Shown piece by piece: positions 23,520 to 32,215 of a DNA stretch of 64,000 nt. Source of the DNA: Catellatospora bangladeshensis. Lineage in GTDB: Bacteria; Actinomycetota; Actinomycetes; Mycobacteriales; Micromonosporaceae. Both the position numbers and the translations under genes were made by a program. Under the pieces are notes generated by a model. The model was not told the origin of the DNA. It saw only the letters and a program-made list of their open reading frames with translations, and made no database searches. The stretch's first letter is position 1. Every line of letters starts with the position of its first letter. The stretch covers positions 62,001 through 126,000 of the forward strand of contig NZ_BONF01000017.1 of NCBI RefSeq assembly GCF_016862575.1. The letters run 5' to 3'.

Positions 23520-23777
23520 TCAGCTCTGGCGGGCGATCGGCTGGCTGTGGTTCAGGTGCGAGCCGCCGGCGTTCAGCCGGGTGCGCAGGGCCACCGCCTG
23601 GCTGTGGTTGGTCGCCAACCCGCCCGCTCCGGCCTGGCTGCGCGCCGCCGTGGTGTGGGAGGTGGCGACGCCGTCCTCGGCCTGGCCGGCCGGACGCGCG
23701 GTGACCGCCGCGCTGTGGTTGATGGTGAGCCCGCCCGCGCGGACGCGGGTCCGCATCGACTGGTCATGGTTACGCAT
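23520..23777 (-). CDS. Asn-His repeat peptide (AGGxxxNHS repeats)
   Basis: 85 residues from ATG 23777 with GAGGAG 6 nt upstream. It consists of five imperfect units 17-20 residues long. The (N/S)H pair recurs at 3-4, 20-21, 40-41, 57-58 and 76-77, mostly preceded by A-G-G-x-x-x, as in RAGGLTINHS, GAGGLATNHS and NAGGSHLNHS. There is no Cys, signal peptide or membrane helix. Such repeats suggest a multi-copy peptide precursor or a repeat metal- or ligand-binding peptide; I cannot decide which. Its promoter carries SARP-type repeats and the 22-bp element shared with the gene at 11207. Confidence 0.75.
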   Translation of the reverse strand: MRNHDQSMRTRVRAGGLTINHSAAVTARPAGQAEDGVATSHTTAARSQAGAGGLATNHSQAVALRTRLNAGGSHLNHSQPIARQS

Positions 23778-23817
23778 CAGGAACTCCTCGTTTCCGACGA
23801 TGCCGGGGGCGTCCCGG

Positions 23818-23902
23818 CCGGATCAGCGTCGCGGCGGCCACTTGGCGGGGACTTGGGATCGGCTTGTGCCGCACCTGACGAGCCCGCCAAGTCGTCGCCA
23901 AG
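23818..23902. promoter_or_regulatory. divergent promoter with SARP-type 11-bp repeats on both strands
   Basis: On the plus strand CTTG occurs at 23841, 23852 and 23863 (heptamers CTTGGCG, CTTGGGA, CTTGTGC), exactly 11 bp apart. In inverted orientation CCAAG occurs at 23887 and 23898, again 11 bp apart. The 22-bp block 23818-23839 next to the first array is identical to 11248-11269. SARP activators bind direct heptamer repeats of 11-bp period, and a SARP gene lies at 24612-27920. The arrays sit between the repeat-peptide gene and the hemerythrin gene. Confidence 0.65.
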
Positions 23903-23958
23903 CCGGCGGCGTCACGGTGGCGGCGACATCGGCATGCCGAACAGCGAGGAGAGCGACC

Positions 23959-24624
23959 GTGCCTGCGGCCCCTATCGAGCGTCCCCAGCTGCTGGGCTTC
24001 CGCCTGGCCCACCGCACGATGCGCGGCGACGCGCGGCGCCTGGCCGATCTCGCCGGGCGTATCGGTGCCGGGGTCGTCGTCTGCGACCGGCGCCGGGCGG
24101 CTGCCCTGGCCGAATACGTGTGCCGCGTCTGCGACGGCGTGCACCACCATCACGACGTCGAGGACCGTCACCTGTGGCCGGTGCTCGACCGCGCCGCCGG
24201 GGCCGAGGTCGACCTCGCCGAGCTGAGCGACGACCACCGCGCGCTGGAGCCGCTGCTGGACCAGGTCCGCGCGGCGGTCACCGCGTTCGCCGCGGCGCCG
24301 TCCGACCGCGTGGCCGCACGGCGGCTCGCGCAGGGGCTCGAAGGCCTGCGGGACCTGCTGGACGAGCACATCGAGGAGGAGGAGCGCACGGTCCTGCCGC
24401 TGGTGGAGCGGTACGTGTCGGCGGCGGACTGGCGGCGCGTCGAGGCGGCTGCACGCCGGGCGGGCGATCCGTGGTTCGACCTGCCGCGCATCGAGCGGTT
24501 CGCGGCGCCGGACGAGCTGGCGGAGCTGCACGCCCTGGCGGGACCGGTGCTGCGGGTGGCGCTGCTGTTGCTGCGCCCCGGCCACCGCCGCCGCGAGCGG
24601 CTCATCTTCGGTCAGCGCAGGTGA
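23959..24624 (+). CDS. hemerythrin (HHE) domain protein
   Basis: 221 residues from GTG 23959 (GAGGAGA upstream). The four-helix HHE pattern is seen as HHHHDVEDRHLWPVL, SDDHRALEPLLDQ and LDEHIEEEERTVLPLVE, giving the His/Glu ligands of a di-iron site (H-HxxxE type). Such proteins bind O2 or NO or sense redox. The C-terminal 50 residues are extra. Its 3' end overlaps the convergent SARP gene by 13 nt, and it is divergent from the repeat-peptide operon. Confidence 0.83.
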   Translation: MPAAPIERPQLLGFRLAHRTMRGDARRLADLAGRIGAGVVVCDRRRAAALAEYVCRVCDGVHHHHDVEDRHLWPVLDRAAGAEVDLAELSDDHRALEPLLDQVRAAVTAFAAAPSDRVAARRLAQGLEGLRDLLDEHIEEEERTVLPLVERYVSAADWRRVEAAARRAGDPWFDLPRIERFAAPDELAELHALAGPVLRVALLLLRPGHRRRERLIFGQRR

Positions 24625-27600
24625 AGGCCTGCTTGCGCCCGGTCGGCCCAGTGCCCGCTGCCGAGGCTTTCGGCGAGCTGTGCGGCGTCGCGGTAGTGGC
24701 GGGCGGCGTCGTCGTCGCGGCCGGCGAGCCGTGCCAGGCCGGCCAGCGCGAGGTCGACCGGCCCGGCGGCCAGAGATCCGCTGGACAGCCCGGCCACCCG
24801 GCCCGCCCAGGGCAGCAGCGCGTCGTAGCAGGCCGCGGCGGTCGCGTGGTCCTGCAGCAGGACCGCGTTGTCCGCGCGCACCGCCATGAACAGCAGCCAG
24901 TAGTACCCGGCGCCGATCTCCAGCGACGGCCGCCAGACCGTGCGGGCCTCGTCGGCGCGGCCTGCGGCGGCCAGCGCGCGGACGAGCATCTCGTTGATCT
25001 CCGCCGTCGGCAGCACCGCATGGAAGCCGTGCAGGGCGTCCGCGGACTCGTGGGCGCGGCCGGCGGCGAGCCGGACGAAGAACTGGCCGAGTATCGCGAA
25101 CGCGTGCGCGCTGACGCCGCCGTGCCGGCCGATCTCGGCGGCCAGTTCGGTGTAGCGGCGCTCGGCCTCGTCGAACCGTCCCGCCACGAGCGCGCGCAGC
25201 GCGTCGAACATGTGCAGGATGGCCAGGGTGAGGCCGAGCTGCCCGGTCGTGGAGTGCTCCACCGCCCGGTCCACGTGTGCCCTGGCCGCGTCGAGGTCGT
25301 TGCGGCCGAGCTGGGCCAGGCACAGGACGTGGTGTGCCTGTGCCTGGAAGCCCAGGAGCCCGGCGGCGGAGCTCACCGCGAGCAACTCCTCGCCCAGCGC
25401 CTCGATCTCGTGGTTGCGCTGCGGCGCGAGCGCGGCGAAGTAGCGGGCGTTGAGGGCCAGGCACAGCAGGTGCGCGTCGCCGGAGGCCCGGGCCAGTTGC
25501 AGCGCCTGGGCGCTGGCCGATTCGGCCCGGTCCTGGTCCATTCCCTCGACCTCGAAGACAAGGGTGGTCAGCAGCCGGCAGCGGACCTCGTCGACACCGG
25601 GCGGCAGCAGCGCGAGCGCCGCCTCGACCTCGTCGACCACGGGCCGGTCGAGCACCCCGTTCTCGCGTACGGTCCAGGTCACGGGTGCGTCGAAGGCGCC
25701 CAGTGCGCGTGCCGTGGCCACCGGGTCCCCGACCGCGCGGGCCGCGGCGACGGCGCGCAGGCGGGTCTGCCGCGCCGCCGCGACGGCACCGGCGTGCGCC
25801 TGCGCCGACACCAGTTCGCACAGCAGGTCCAGGCGCGCCGCCGGATCGTCGTCGCGGGCGGCGTCGAGGACGTCGAGCGCCCGGGTCAGCAGTGACGCGG
25901 CCTCCCGGTAGGCGTAGAGGCGTCCGGCGTGGCGGGCGGCCGTGGTGGCGTAGCCGACCGCCGACCGGGCGCCCTCGGGCCCGGCGGCGAGGGCGTGCCG
26001 GGCCAGGGCCGCGACGTCGGCGGGGCGGGTCCGTTCCAGGGCCGCCAGCACCCGCGCGTGCAGGCGGGTACGCCGCAGCAGCGGCGTGTCCTGGTACAGC
26101 GTGTCGAGGACCAGCGCGTGGGCGAAGCGCACCCGGCCGGGTGAGGGTTCGACGAGCAGCCCAGTGAGGACCGCGGCCTCCAGCCCGTCCAGGACGGTGT
26201 CCTCGTCGGCACCCTCGGCCGCCAGCAGCAGGTCGACGTCGACGTCGCGGCCCACGACGGCGGCGTTGCGCAGCACGGTCTGGGCTTTGGCGGGCAGCCG
26301 GGCGATGCGACGGCGCAGCACGCTGCGCACCCCGGCCGGGACCGCGTCGGCCGCGGCCGCGGGTCCTTCGGCCGCGATCAGGCGCGCGGTCTCCTGGACG
26401 AACAGCGGGTTGCCGCCGGTGCGCTCGGCCAGCTGCCGTGCCGCGCCGTCGTCGAGGTCGACGCCGCTGTGGCGGCGCAGCAGTGCGACGCCGTCGGCCG
26501 GGCTCAGCCCCGCCAGCTCGATCGTCTCCGCGCGCGGACCGGCCAGCGCCGCCCACGTCGGTCCCAGGTGGTCGGAGACCTCGGTCGAGCGGTAGGCGGC
26601 CAGCATCAGGACCGGCGACGCGGTCAGCTGCCCGGCGACCTGGCGCAGGATCTGCAGCGTCTCCTCGTCGGCGCGGTGCACGTCGTCGAGCACGACCAGC
26701 AGCGGACCGTCTGCGGCCACCTCGGCCAGGTACTGCCCGACGGCGTGGGCCAGCCAGAACTGGCCTGCCGCGGCAGGTTCCCCGTCGGGCCGGCGGCCGG
26801 GGTCCAGCAGCGGCGACAGCGACGCGGCCAGGCTGTCGGCGGGCGGCCGGGCCTGCGCCAGCGACCGCAGCACCTGGCTCCACGCCCACGCGGCGGGGGC
26901 GCCGTCGACCTCGGGGCAGCGGCCGACGGCGCTACGCCATCCGGTCTCCGCGCCGAACGCCTCGGCCAGGGCGCTCTTGCCCGCGCCGGGTTCACCGCCG
27001 ATCCACACCACCTGGAAGCCGCCGCCCCGCGCCCGGACGGCCGCGTCGGCCAGCCGGGCCAGCTCCGCTGAGCGTCCCACCAGGCGTTCGGGCTCAGCCT
27101 GGCGTGCCGGCCGGTTCACCGGCTTCGCCCGGCGCGCCACGCCGGACGCGGCCGTGTCGAGGTGCGCGGCCTGCCGCAGCACGTCGGCCTCCAGGGCGCG
27201 CAGCGCCGGCCCCGGGTCGACGCCCAGCTCGTCGGCCAGCCGCTCGCGCGCTCGCCGCAGCACGGCCAGCGCGTCGGCCTGCCGCCCCGACCGGTAGAGG
27301 GCCAGCGCCAGCAGCCGCACCGCCTCCTCCCGCAGCGGATGGGCGCGCACGTGCCGGTCCAGGTCCGGCACGACCCGCATCGCCTGGCCGAGGCGCAGCA
27401 CGGCATCGGCCCGGTACTCCACGGCGACCGCGCGCAGCTCCTCCATCCGCGCCGCCTCGGGCTGGGCCCACCGCTCGTCGGCGACCTCCGCGTACGCCGG
27501 GCCGCGCCACAGTGCCAGCGCGGTGTCGACCAGAGATTCCACGCGTACCGGATCGTCCTGGGCGTGCGCGTCGGCCGCGCTCGCGACGAGGTCCTCGAAC

Positions 27601-27920
27601 CGCCACGCGTCCACATCGGATCGTGACAGCCGAAGCGCGTAGCCAGGCGAGGCGCTTACCAGCACCCCGGCGGGGGTGCGTGCGGCGCGGGCGGGTTCGA
27701 GCACGCGCCGCAGGTTGGAGACGTAGGCCTGCAGCGAGCCCAGGGCCTTGGGCGGTGGCTCGCCCTCCCACAGGTCGTCGAGGAAGCGGTCGGCCGACAC
27801 GACCTCACCCGCGGCACCGACCAGGCGGGCCAGCACCGCCCGCTGTCGTGGCGCGCCCGCGTCCACCGGCTGGTCCGCGACCCACACCTGCAGCGGGCCC
27901 AGGACGTTCACCCGCACCAT
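24612..27920 (-). CDS. large SARP-family regulator with AAA ATPase and TPR-like domains
   Basis: 1102 residues. An OmpR-like DNA-binding domain (1-95: VNVLGPLQVWVADQPVDAGA, RFLDDLWEGEPPPKALGSLQ) is followed by BTAD (about 100-250: WRFEDLVASAADA, YRSGRQADALAVLRRARERL). The ATPase domain has Walker A GGEPGAGKSALAEAF and Walker B PLLVVLDDVHRADEET. The last 450 residues are helical TPR-like repeats. This is the AfsR/large-SARP architecture, an ATP-dependent activator often of secondary-metabolite or morphological genes. The nearest candidate targets are the repeats at 23841-23902. Confidence 0.92.
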   Translation of the reverse strand: MVRVNVLGPLQVWVADQPVDAGAPRQRAVLARLVGAAGEVVSADRFLDDLWEGEPPPKALGSLQAYVSNLRRVLEPARAARTPAGVLVSASPGYALRLSRSDVDAWRFEDLVASAADAHAQDDPVRVESLVDTALALWRGPAYAEVADERWAQPEAARMEELRAVAVEYRADAVLRLGQAMRVVPDLDRHVRAHPLREEAVRLLALALYRSGRQADALAVLRRARERLADELGVDPGPALRALEADVLRQAAHLDTAASGVARRAKPVNRPARQAEPERLVGRSAELARLADAAVRARGGGFQVVWIGGEPGAGKSALAEAFGAETGWRSAVGRCPEVDGAPAAWAWSQVLRSLAQARPPADSLAASLSPLLDPGRRPDGEPAAAGQFWLAHAVGQYLAEVAADGPLLVVLDDVHRADEETLQILRQVAGQLTASPVLMLAAYRSTEVSDHLGPTWAALAGPRAETIELAGLSPADGVALLRRHSGVDLDDGAARQLAERTGGNPLFVQETARLIAAEGPAAAADAVPAGVRSVLRRRIARLPAKAQTVLRNAAVVGRDVDVDLLLAAEGADEDTVLDGLEAAVLTGLLVEPSPGRVRFAHALVLDTLYQDTPLLRRTRLHARVLAALERTRPADVAALARHALAAGPEGARSAVGYATTAARHAGRLYAYREAASLLTRALDVLDAARDDDPAARLDLLCELVSAQAHAGAVAAARQTRLRAVAAARAVGDPVATARALGAFDAPVTWTVRENGVLDRPVVDEVEAALALLPPGVDEVRCRLLTTLVFEVEGMDQDRAESASAQALQLARASGDAHLLCLALNARYFAALAPQRNHEIEALGEELLAVSSAAGLLGFQAQAHHVLCLAQLGRNDLDAARAHVDRAVEHSTTGQLGLTLAILHMFDALRALVAGRFDEAERRYTELAAEIGRHGGVSAHAFAILGQFFVRLAAGRAHESADALHGFHAVLPTAEINEMLVRALAAAGRADEARTVWRPSLEIGAGYYWLLFMAVRADNAVLLQDHATAAACYDALLPWAGRVAGLSSGSLAAGPVDLALAGLARLAGRDDDAARHYRDAAQLAESLGSGHWADRAQAGLHLR

Positions 27921-28007
27921 GAACGACGATCATACGGAGATCGGGGCGCGGAACTGTCATCCGATCGCCCGCCCCGGCGTCGCCATGCCGACATTCACCG
28001 CAGGCGC

Positions 28008-28035
28008 CGCGGGCGCGGCAGTGGCCGCGCCCGCG
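28008..28035 (-). terminator. perfect 12-bp hairpin
   Basis: CGCGGGCGCGGC, loop AGTG, and the exact complement, 16 nt beyond the stop of the minus-strand gene at 28052. It probably ends the kinase transcript. Confidence 0.65.
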
Positions 28036-28051
28036 TGAGGACCGCGGCCGA

Positions 28052-28495
28052 TCACACGAAGGTGCCGAGATCCCACCAGTTCCGGTGGCCCAGGAACGTG
28101 CCCAGGTCTCTGACGGGTGTGGACTGGGAGGCGAGGAAGGCCATCAGCCGCTTCCTCTCGCACTCCGGCACGGCGTAGTCGACGCTCCTGCCGGGTGCCA
28201 GCGTCGCCACCAGGTTCAGCTTGTCCCCGCCGCCCGAGACCGCCCAGATCTCGACGTTCTGGCGCTGGAGCTGGTTGCGGATGTAAATCCTGTCGTATAC
28301 GTCGATGTCTGCGGTGAGACCTACGTTCAGCCGCCGGGTCACCGTCCGGCCGCCAGCCGTGCGCGCGGAGAGCTCGTACGACGCGGCTTCGTCACGGGCG
28401 CCCAGGGGGACCACGTTGAGGATCATGCCGGACTCGGTCCGCTGCTGGGAGAACAGCGTCGTCGCACGACCGGGGACGAGCCGGAAGACGTGCAC
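28052..28495 (-). CDS. hypothetical protein following the kinase
   Basis: 147 residues from GTG 28495 (GGAGG 11 nt upstream); a GTG at 28513, next to the kinase stop, is the alternative. Sequence such as YELSARTAGGRTVTRRLNVGL, DIDVYDRIYIRNQLQRQNVE and AVSGGGDKLNLVATL suggests a beta-rich domain, followed by a charged helix CERKRLMAFLASQ. There is no signal peptide or membrane helix, and no family is recognised. It is probably cotranscribed with the kinase and may be its partner or substrate (inference). Confidence 0.6.
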   Translation of the reverse strand: MHVFRLVPGRATTLFSQQRTESGMILNVVPLGARDEAASYELSARTAGGRTVTRRLNVGLTADIDVYDRIYIRNQLQRQNVEIWAVSGGGDKLNLVATLAPGRSVDYAVPECERKRLMAFLASQSTPVRDLGTFLGHRNWWDLGTFV

Positions 28496-28514
28496 GGATA
28501 CTACGTCCTCCACC

Positions 28515-30578
28515 TCACGCGAGGGACACAGCTAGGAGGCCAGGCCCGCCATTGGGTTTGTCCGCTGGGACTTCGAACGTTATGAAGATGCGGTCATCCA
28601 CCGCTCGCAGGGCTGAGGGGTGGAGGTTGCTGGTGTCTTCCGGCAAACGCCGTTTCCAAAGCAATTCTCCGGTGCTCGCGTCCAAGCATATGAGACAATT
28701 CTTACTGATAATGTAGAGGGACTTGCGGTCAGTCGCCAGCGCGACCGGGGACCACTTTCCCGACAAGTCATAACGCCATGTTCGCTGTCCCGACGCCGGG
28801 TCGAGTCGCACTAACTCACCCCGCTCGAAGATCAGAGGGCCGATTTGCGGGTCGACATAGAACGCGTCATCGTCCGACGCCAGGGAGGCGACCCACTTCA
28901 CCTCTCCGTCGAGGCTGTTGAGGGAGATGAGGGTGTCGGCTTGGTTCGCAACATAGATTGCCTCACCGCTCGCCACGACTTCAGCAGTCTTCGAAACTCT
29001 CGATGGCAGCTTCACCCGCCATCGAGCCGACCTGGCCTTCAAGTCCCAGCGAACCATTCGGTCGCTATAGCTTAGAGTTTCAAATCGCGCGACAGCACCC
29101 AGATACAGCAGCGTGGTGCCGTCGCTGGCGCAGCCATAGCAGCTACTGATATCGCCGAGGTATTCCTGCATGATCCGTTTGCCTGAGGTGTCGAACGCTT
29201 GAAGTCGCAGCGAGTCGTAGCCTGCCGACGGGAGATGGATGAGCGTGGTGCCGACGATGTAGAGGCGGCCCAAGTCCTCAACTTGGATCGTCGTGACCTT
29301 GCGCCCGGTAGCGAGATCATTGATCACTATCTTCGCTTGCCCGTTTTCGTCGATCGTTGTGCCTGCCACTAATTTGCCCCACGGCATTGGATCGAAGAAC
29401 CGTGCCGCTCGCCAACGCTCGGTTCCGTCCACATTGAGAAAGCGGGTCAGCGGGGAGGGTTCGCTTGTGCCTAGGCCCTGGCCCCCGAGGATGACCGTTG
29501 TCATATCCAAGAACCGGGCCGTCTCCTGAAGGGGCAACGCGGACAGTACGGTTGCGGAGCGCTCTGGCGTCGAAGGGCTCGCGCCTGGTGCGCCGTTCCG
29601 GTCCCCCTGCCCGTTGGAGGTGTGGCCCGTCAGCGCCAAGGTGGCTCCAGTTCCTGCAACTGCCACGACGCCGAGCCCCGCTGCGATGATCGTCCGGCGC
29701 CGCAGGCCTTGCCGCGATGTGGGCACAGGATCCATCTGTGTGGTGGGGGTGACGTACCAGCCGCTTGCAGGCGCGGCTGCGCCGAGTCCAACCAGTGTGC
29801 GTGCCAGTTCTGAGGCCGTCGGGCGGTCTTTCGGGCGGCGGCTGACACACCGGACCACGAGCGGGCGCAGCTCCTTGGGGACGTTTGCCAGGTGGAACCG
29901 GCCGTGAGCCAGCCGTGCGATCTGTTCCTGCATCGTTCCGCCTCCGAGGAGGCCCTGTCCTGTCGCCGCGAAGACTATGGTCGCGCCGAGGGAGAAGATG
30001 TCGCCCGCCGGGCTGCCCTCATCGCCGTCGAGCCTCTCTGGGGCCATGTAGGCGGGGGTGCCGACGACCATGCTGGTGGTCAGGCGGGTGGCTTCGGCAG
30101 GCAAGACGATGCCGAAGTCGATGATCTGCGGTCCGGCATCGGTCAGCAATACGTTGCTCGGTTTGACGTCGCGGTGCACCAGGCCGCCCAGGTGCATAGC
30201 TGCGAGGGCCTCCGCGATGCCTGCTGCGAGTGTCAGACATGCCGCTGGGCTCAGTACGCCGTCTTGCCGGACATGTTGGGCCAGGCTTGGTCCCTCCACG
30301 TAGGTGGTCGCGAACCACGGTTGTTCGGCGTCGGGGTCGGCGTCCACGACCGCGGCGGTGTGCAGAGCTGTGATGCTCTTTGCTGCTGCGACCTCTCGCG
30401 CGAAGCGCTGGCGGAATACCGTGTCCTCGGCAAGTTCCGATCGGATGACCTTGATGGCGACGCGCTTCCCGGTGGCCGACTGTCCCAGATAGACGCGGCC
30501 CATTCCGCCTGCGCCCAGGCGGCCTACGAGGCGGAAGGGGCCAATGCTCGATGGATCGGTGCTGCCCAATTGTTCCAT
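28515..30578 (-). CDS. transmembrane Ser/Thr kinase with PQQ-like beta-propeller sensor
   Basis: 687 residues from ATG 30578 (GAGG upstream); the long open frame further upstream has no kinase character. The kinase domain (14-265) is complete: GRLGAGGMGRVYLG, Lys43 in VAIKVI, HRDVKPSN with Asp137, DFG at 154-156 and MAPERL. A membrane helix is at about 296-316. The outer 370 residues form PQQ-type blades (GEVKWVASL, SGQRTWRYDLSG, LICLDASTGELLWKRRL), usual in actinobacterial sensor kinases for ligand binding. It is predicted to be active. Confidence 0.9.
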   Translation of the reverse strand: MEQLGSTDPSSIGPFRLVGRLGAGGMGRVYLGQSATGKRVAIKVIRSELAEDTVFRQRFAREVAAAKSITALHTAAVVDADPDAEQPWFATTYVEGPSLAQHVRQDGVLSPAACLTLAAGIAEALAAMHLGGLVHRDVKPSNVLLTDAGPQIIDFGIVLPAEATRLTTSMVVGTPAYMAPERLDGDEGSPAGDIFSLGATIVFAATGQGLLGGGTMQEQIARLAHGRFHLANVPKELRPLVVRCVSRRPKDRPTASELARTLVGLGAAAPASGWYVTPTTQMDPVPTSRQGLRRRTIIAAGLGVVAVAGTGATLALTGHTSNGQGDRNGAPGASPSTPERSATVLSALPLQETARFLDMTTVILGGQGLGTSEPSPLTRFLNVDGTERWRAARFFDPMPWGKLVAGTTIDENGQAKIVINDLATGRKVTTIQVEDLGRLYIVGTTLIHLPSAGYDSLRLQAFDTSGKRIMQEYLGDISSCYGCASDGTTLLYLGAVARFETLSYSDRMVRWDLKARSARWRVKLPSRVSKTAEVVASGEAIYVANQADTLISLNSLDGEVKWVASLASDDDAFYVDPQIGPLIFERGELVRLDPASGQRTWRYDLSGKWSPVALATDRKSLYIISKNCLICLDASTGELLWKRRLPEDTSNLHPSALRAVDDRIFITFEVPADKPNGGPGLLAVSLA

Positions 30579-30966
30579 GGCCTGCCTCGCTGCTGTGTGG
30601 TCGCGTGCCATTCGGGTCGCATCGTAAGGGAGCCCATAGATCAAGGTGAACCCGGACACCAGCAATTCGGAGTGCCGGTTAGGCCGCCGACCAATGAACC
30701 ACGACCACCACGCGCGCCCGCAACCGCCGTACCCGCTGCTGCACCCGACCGGTGTCCGCGAGGACCTCATCCACCGGGCCGACCGGGATGACGTTCCACC
30801 TTCAGCACGGCTGCCGGGGTGCCCGGCTATCCGGGATGGGGCCGGTGCCCGGCAGGCGGCGCGGTCATGATCTCGGGGAGCAGGTCGGCGTCGAGCAGCG
30901 TGATCGCGGTTTCGTACCAGGTGCGCAGGACACTGCCCAGCTGTGCCTGCGGAACGCTGTCGCACC
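30579..30966. other. intergenic region with probable gene debris
   Basis: Upstream of the kinase. No intact gene is seen. A minus frame ending at 30827 reads SVLRTWYETAITLLDADLLP in its last part, which has protein-like composition but no recognisable family. Confidence 0.4.
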
Positions 30967-31140
30967 GGCACCGCGTTGCGCCTGGCGGTCGCCGACCGCA
31001 GCAGCTCGCCACCGGTGCACCGCCGGCCCGACGTAGACGGCGGCTTCCGGCTGGGCCTCGTGCACCGTATGTCCCGGCACTGGGGCACCGAGCCGACCGC
31101 CGACGGCAAGGTCGTCTGGCTGGAGTATCCGCTGCCCTGA
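30967..31140 (+). pseudogene. 3' fragment of an anti-sigma-factor-type ATP-binding protein
   Basis: The last about 57 codons before the stop at 31138-31140 read TALRLAVADRSSSPPVHRRP, DVDGGFRLGLVHRMSRHWGT and PTADGKVVWLEYPL. This is the G2-box end of RsbW/SpoIIAB-like histidine-kinase ATPases (D-G-G-F-G-L-x-L-V, W-G, G-K-x-V-W). The N-box half is absent and no start is found, so this is a truncated remnant. Confidence 0.6.
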
Positions 31141-31270
31141 TCGGGGTCGGCCGCACCGGTCCCTCCGGCGCGTCAGCGCTTGACCCGCGAGCCGTAATCT
31201 TCACCCGCCATCGTCGTGTCGACCCGGACCGAGCGCCGGCGCTGCGTTTCGATGCGCAAGCCGCCGCCTG

Positions 31271-32215
31271 TCATCGCGGTATCAGCGGTGGTGTGGGTGA
31301 GGTCGCGTCCCGGACGAGGACACGGGGTGCACCGGTGCCGTCGGCGGCGAGCGCGTACACGTCGCCGTCGCGAGCGTAGGCGACCGTCCGGGTGTCGAGC
31401 CAGATCGCCTGGTCGTCGACGCCCTGCGGTTCGGCGAGATCCACCGAGCGCAGGGTGCGCAGGTCCAGCACGGCCAGGCGCCACGGGACCCGCCCCGAAG
31501 CCGGTTTCTTGTAGGCGACCCGGGTCGCGTCCGGTGACAGTGACGGGCACTCCACCCCGGCGAGCACCGCCCGCGCCTCCCAGCGTGCGTAGTCGCCGCG
31601 CACGAGATAGGTCGCGCCCCGCGTGGATACCGTGGCGTAGAAGGTCGTGTCGTCGTCGGCGAAGGTGACACCCCAGTAGTTGACGTCCGCCGCGTGGTGG
31701 CGCCCGCCGTTCAGGTACAGGTGGATGTTCTCGATGTTCGTCACGACGTACCCGGTGCGGGTGTCCAGGATGCCGGTCCAGGTGGAGAATCCGCCCTGGC
31801 TGTAGGAGTCGCCGGTGACGAAGACGGTCCAGGCGACCATCCGGCCGCTGGGCGAGACGCTGGCGCGGCTGGGGATCCCGGCCAGTTGCAGCCGCCGGGT
31901 CTCGCGCAGGTCGCGGTCGAGGATCACGGCGGTGGTCGCCGGCAGGCCGTTGGTGACGTCGGCGGTGAGGCAGACCGCCGTCGGCCAGGCGGCCGCGAAC
32001 CGGTCGCACCGCAGCCCCGACCTCTGTCGTGAACCGTCCGGATCAGCTGGGGAGACCGAGGCGACCTGGCCGCCGCCGTCGCGGAAGTAGAGCTGCCCGC
32101 CGCGCAGGGATGTCGGCGGTGCGGCCGGTGTCGATGCGGCGGTGTGCGTCATGTAGACCGTGGCCGCCGCGCCCAGCACGAGCGCGGCCGCCAACGCGAG
32201 CCACGCCCGCTTCAT
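31271..32215 (-). CDS. secreted or anchored WD40/TolB-like beta-propeller protein
   Basis: 314 residues. An N-terminal hydrophobic segment (AWLALAAALVLGAAATVYM) acts as signal or anchor. The rest is a series of blades such as QLYFRDGGGQVASVSP, SVSPSGRMVAWTVFV, SLSPDATRVAYKKP and TVAYARDGDVYALAADG, the pattern of TolB/PD40 propellers. Its ATG overlaps the stop of the MFS gene (ATGA), so it is translationally coupled to it. Its function is unknown; it may monitor or present a ligand outside the membrane. Confidence 0.78.
   Translation of the reverse strand: MKRAWLALAAALVLGAAATVYMTHTAASTPAAPPTSLRGGQLYFRDGGGQVASVSPADPDGSRQRSGLRCDRFAAAWPTAVCLTADVTNGLPATTAVILDRDLRETRRLQLAGIPSRASVSPSGRMVAWTVFVTGDSYSQGGFSTWTGILDTRTGYVVTNIENIHLYLNGGRHHAADVNYWGVTFADDDTTFYATVSTRGATYLVRGDYARWEARAVLAGVECPSLSPDATRVAYKKPASGRVPWRLAVLDLRTLRSVDLAEPQGVDDQAIWLDTRTVAYARDGDVYALAADGTGAPRVLVRDATSPTPPLIPR

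Noticed and set aside
23770-26889. Very long minus-strand open frame covering the hemerythrin gene and part of the SARP gene
   Set aside because: Arg/Ala/Pro-rich shadow in another frame; the SARP frame at 24612-27920 and the hemerythrin frame carry all recognisable motifs.
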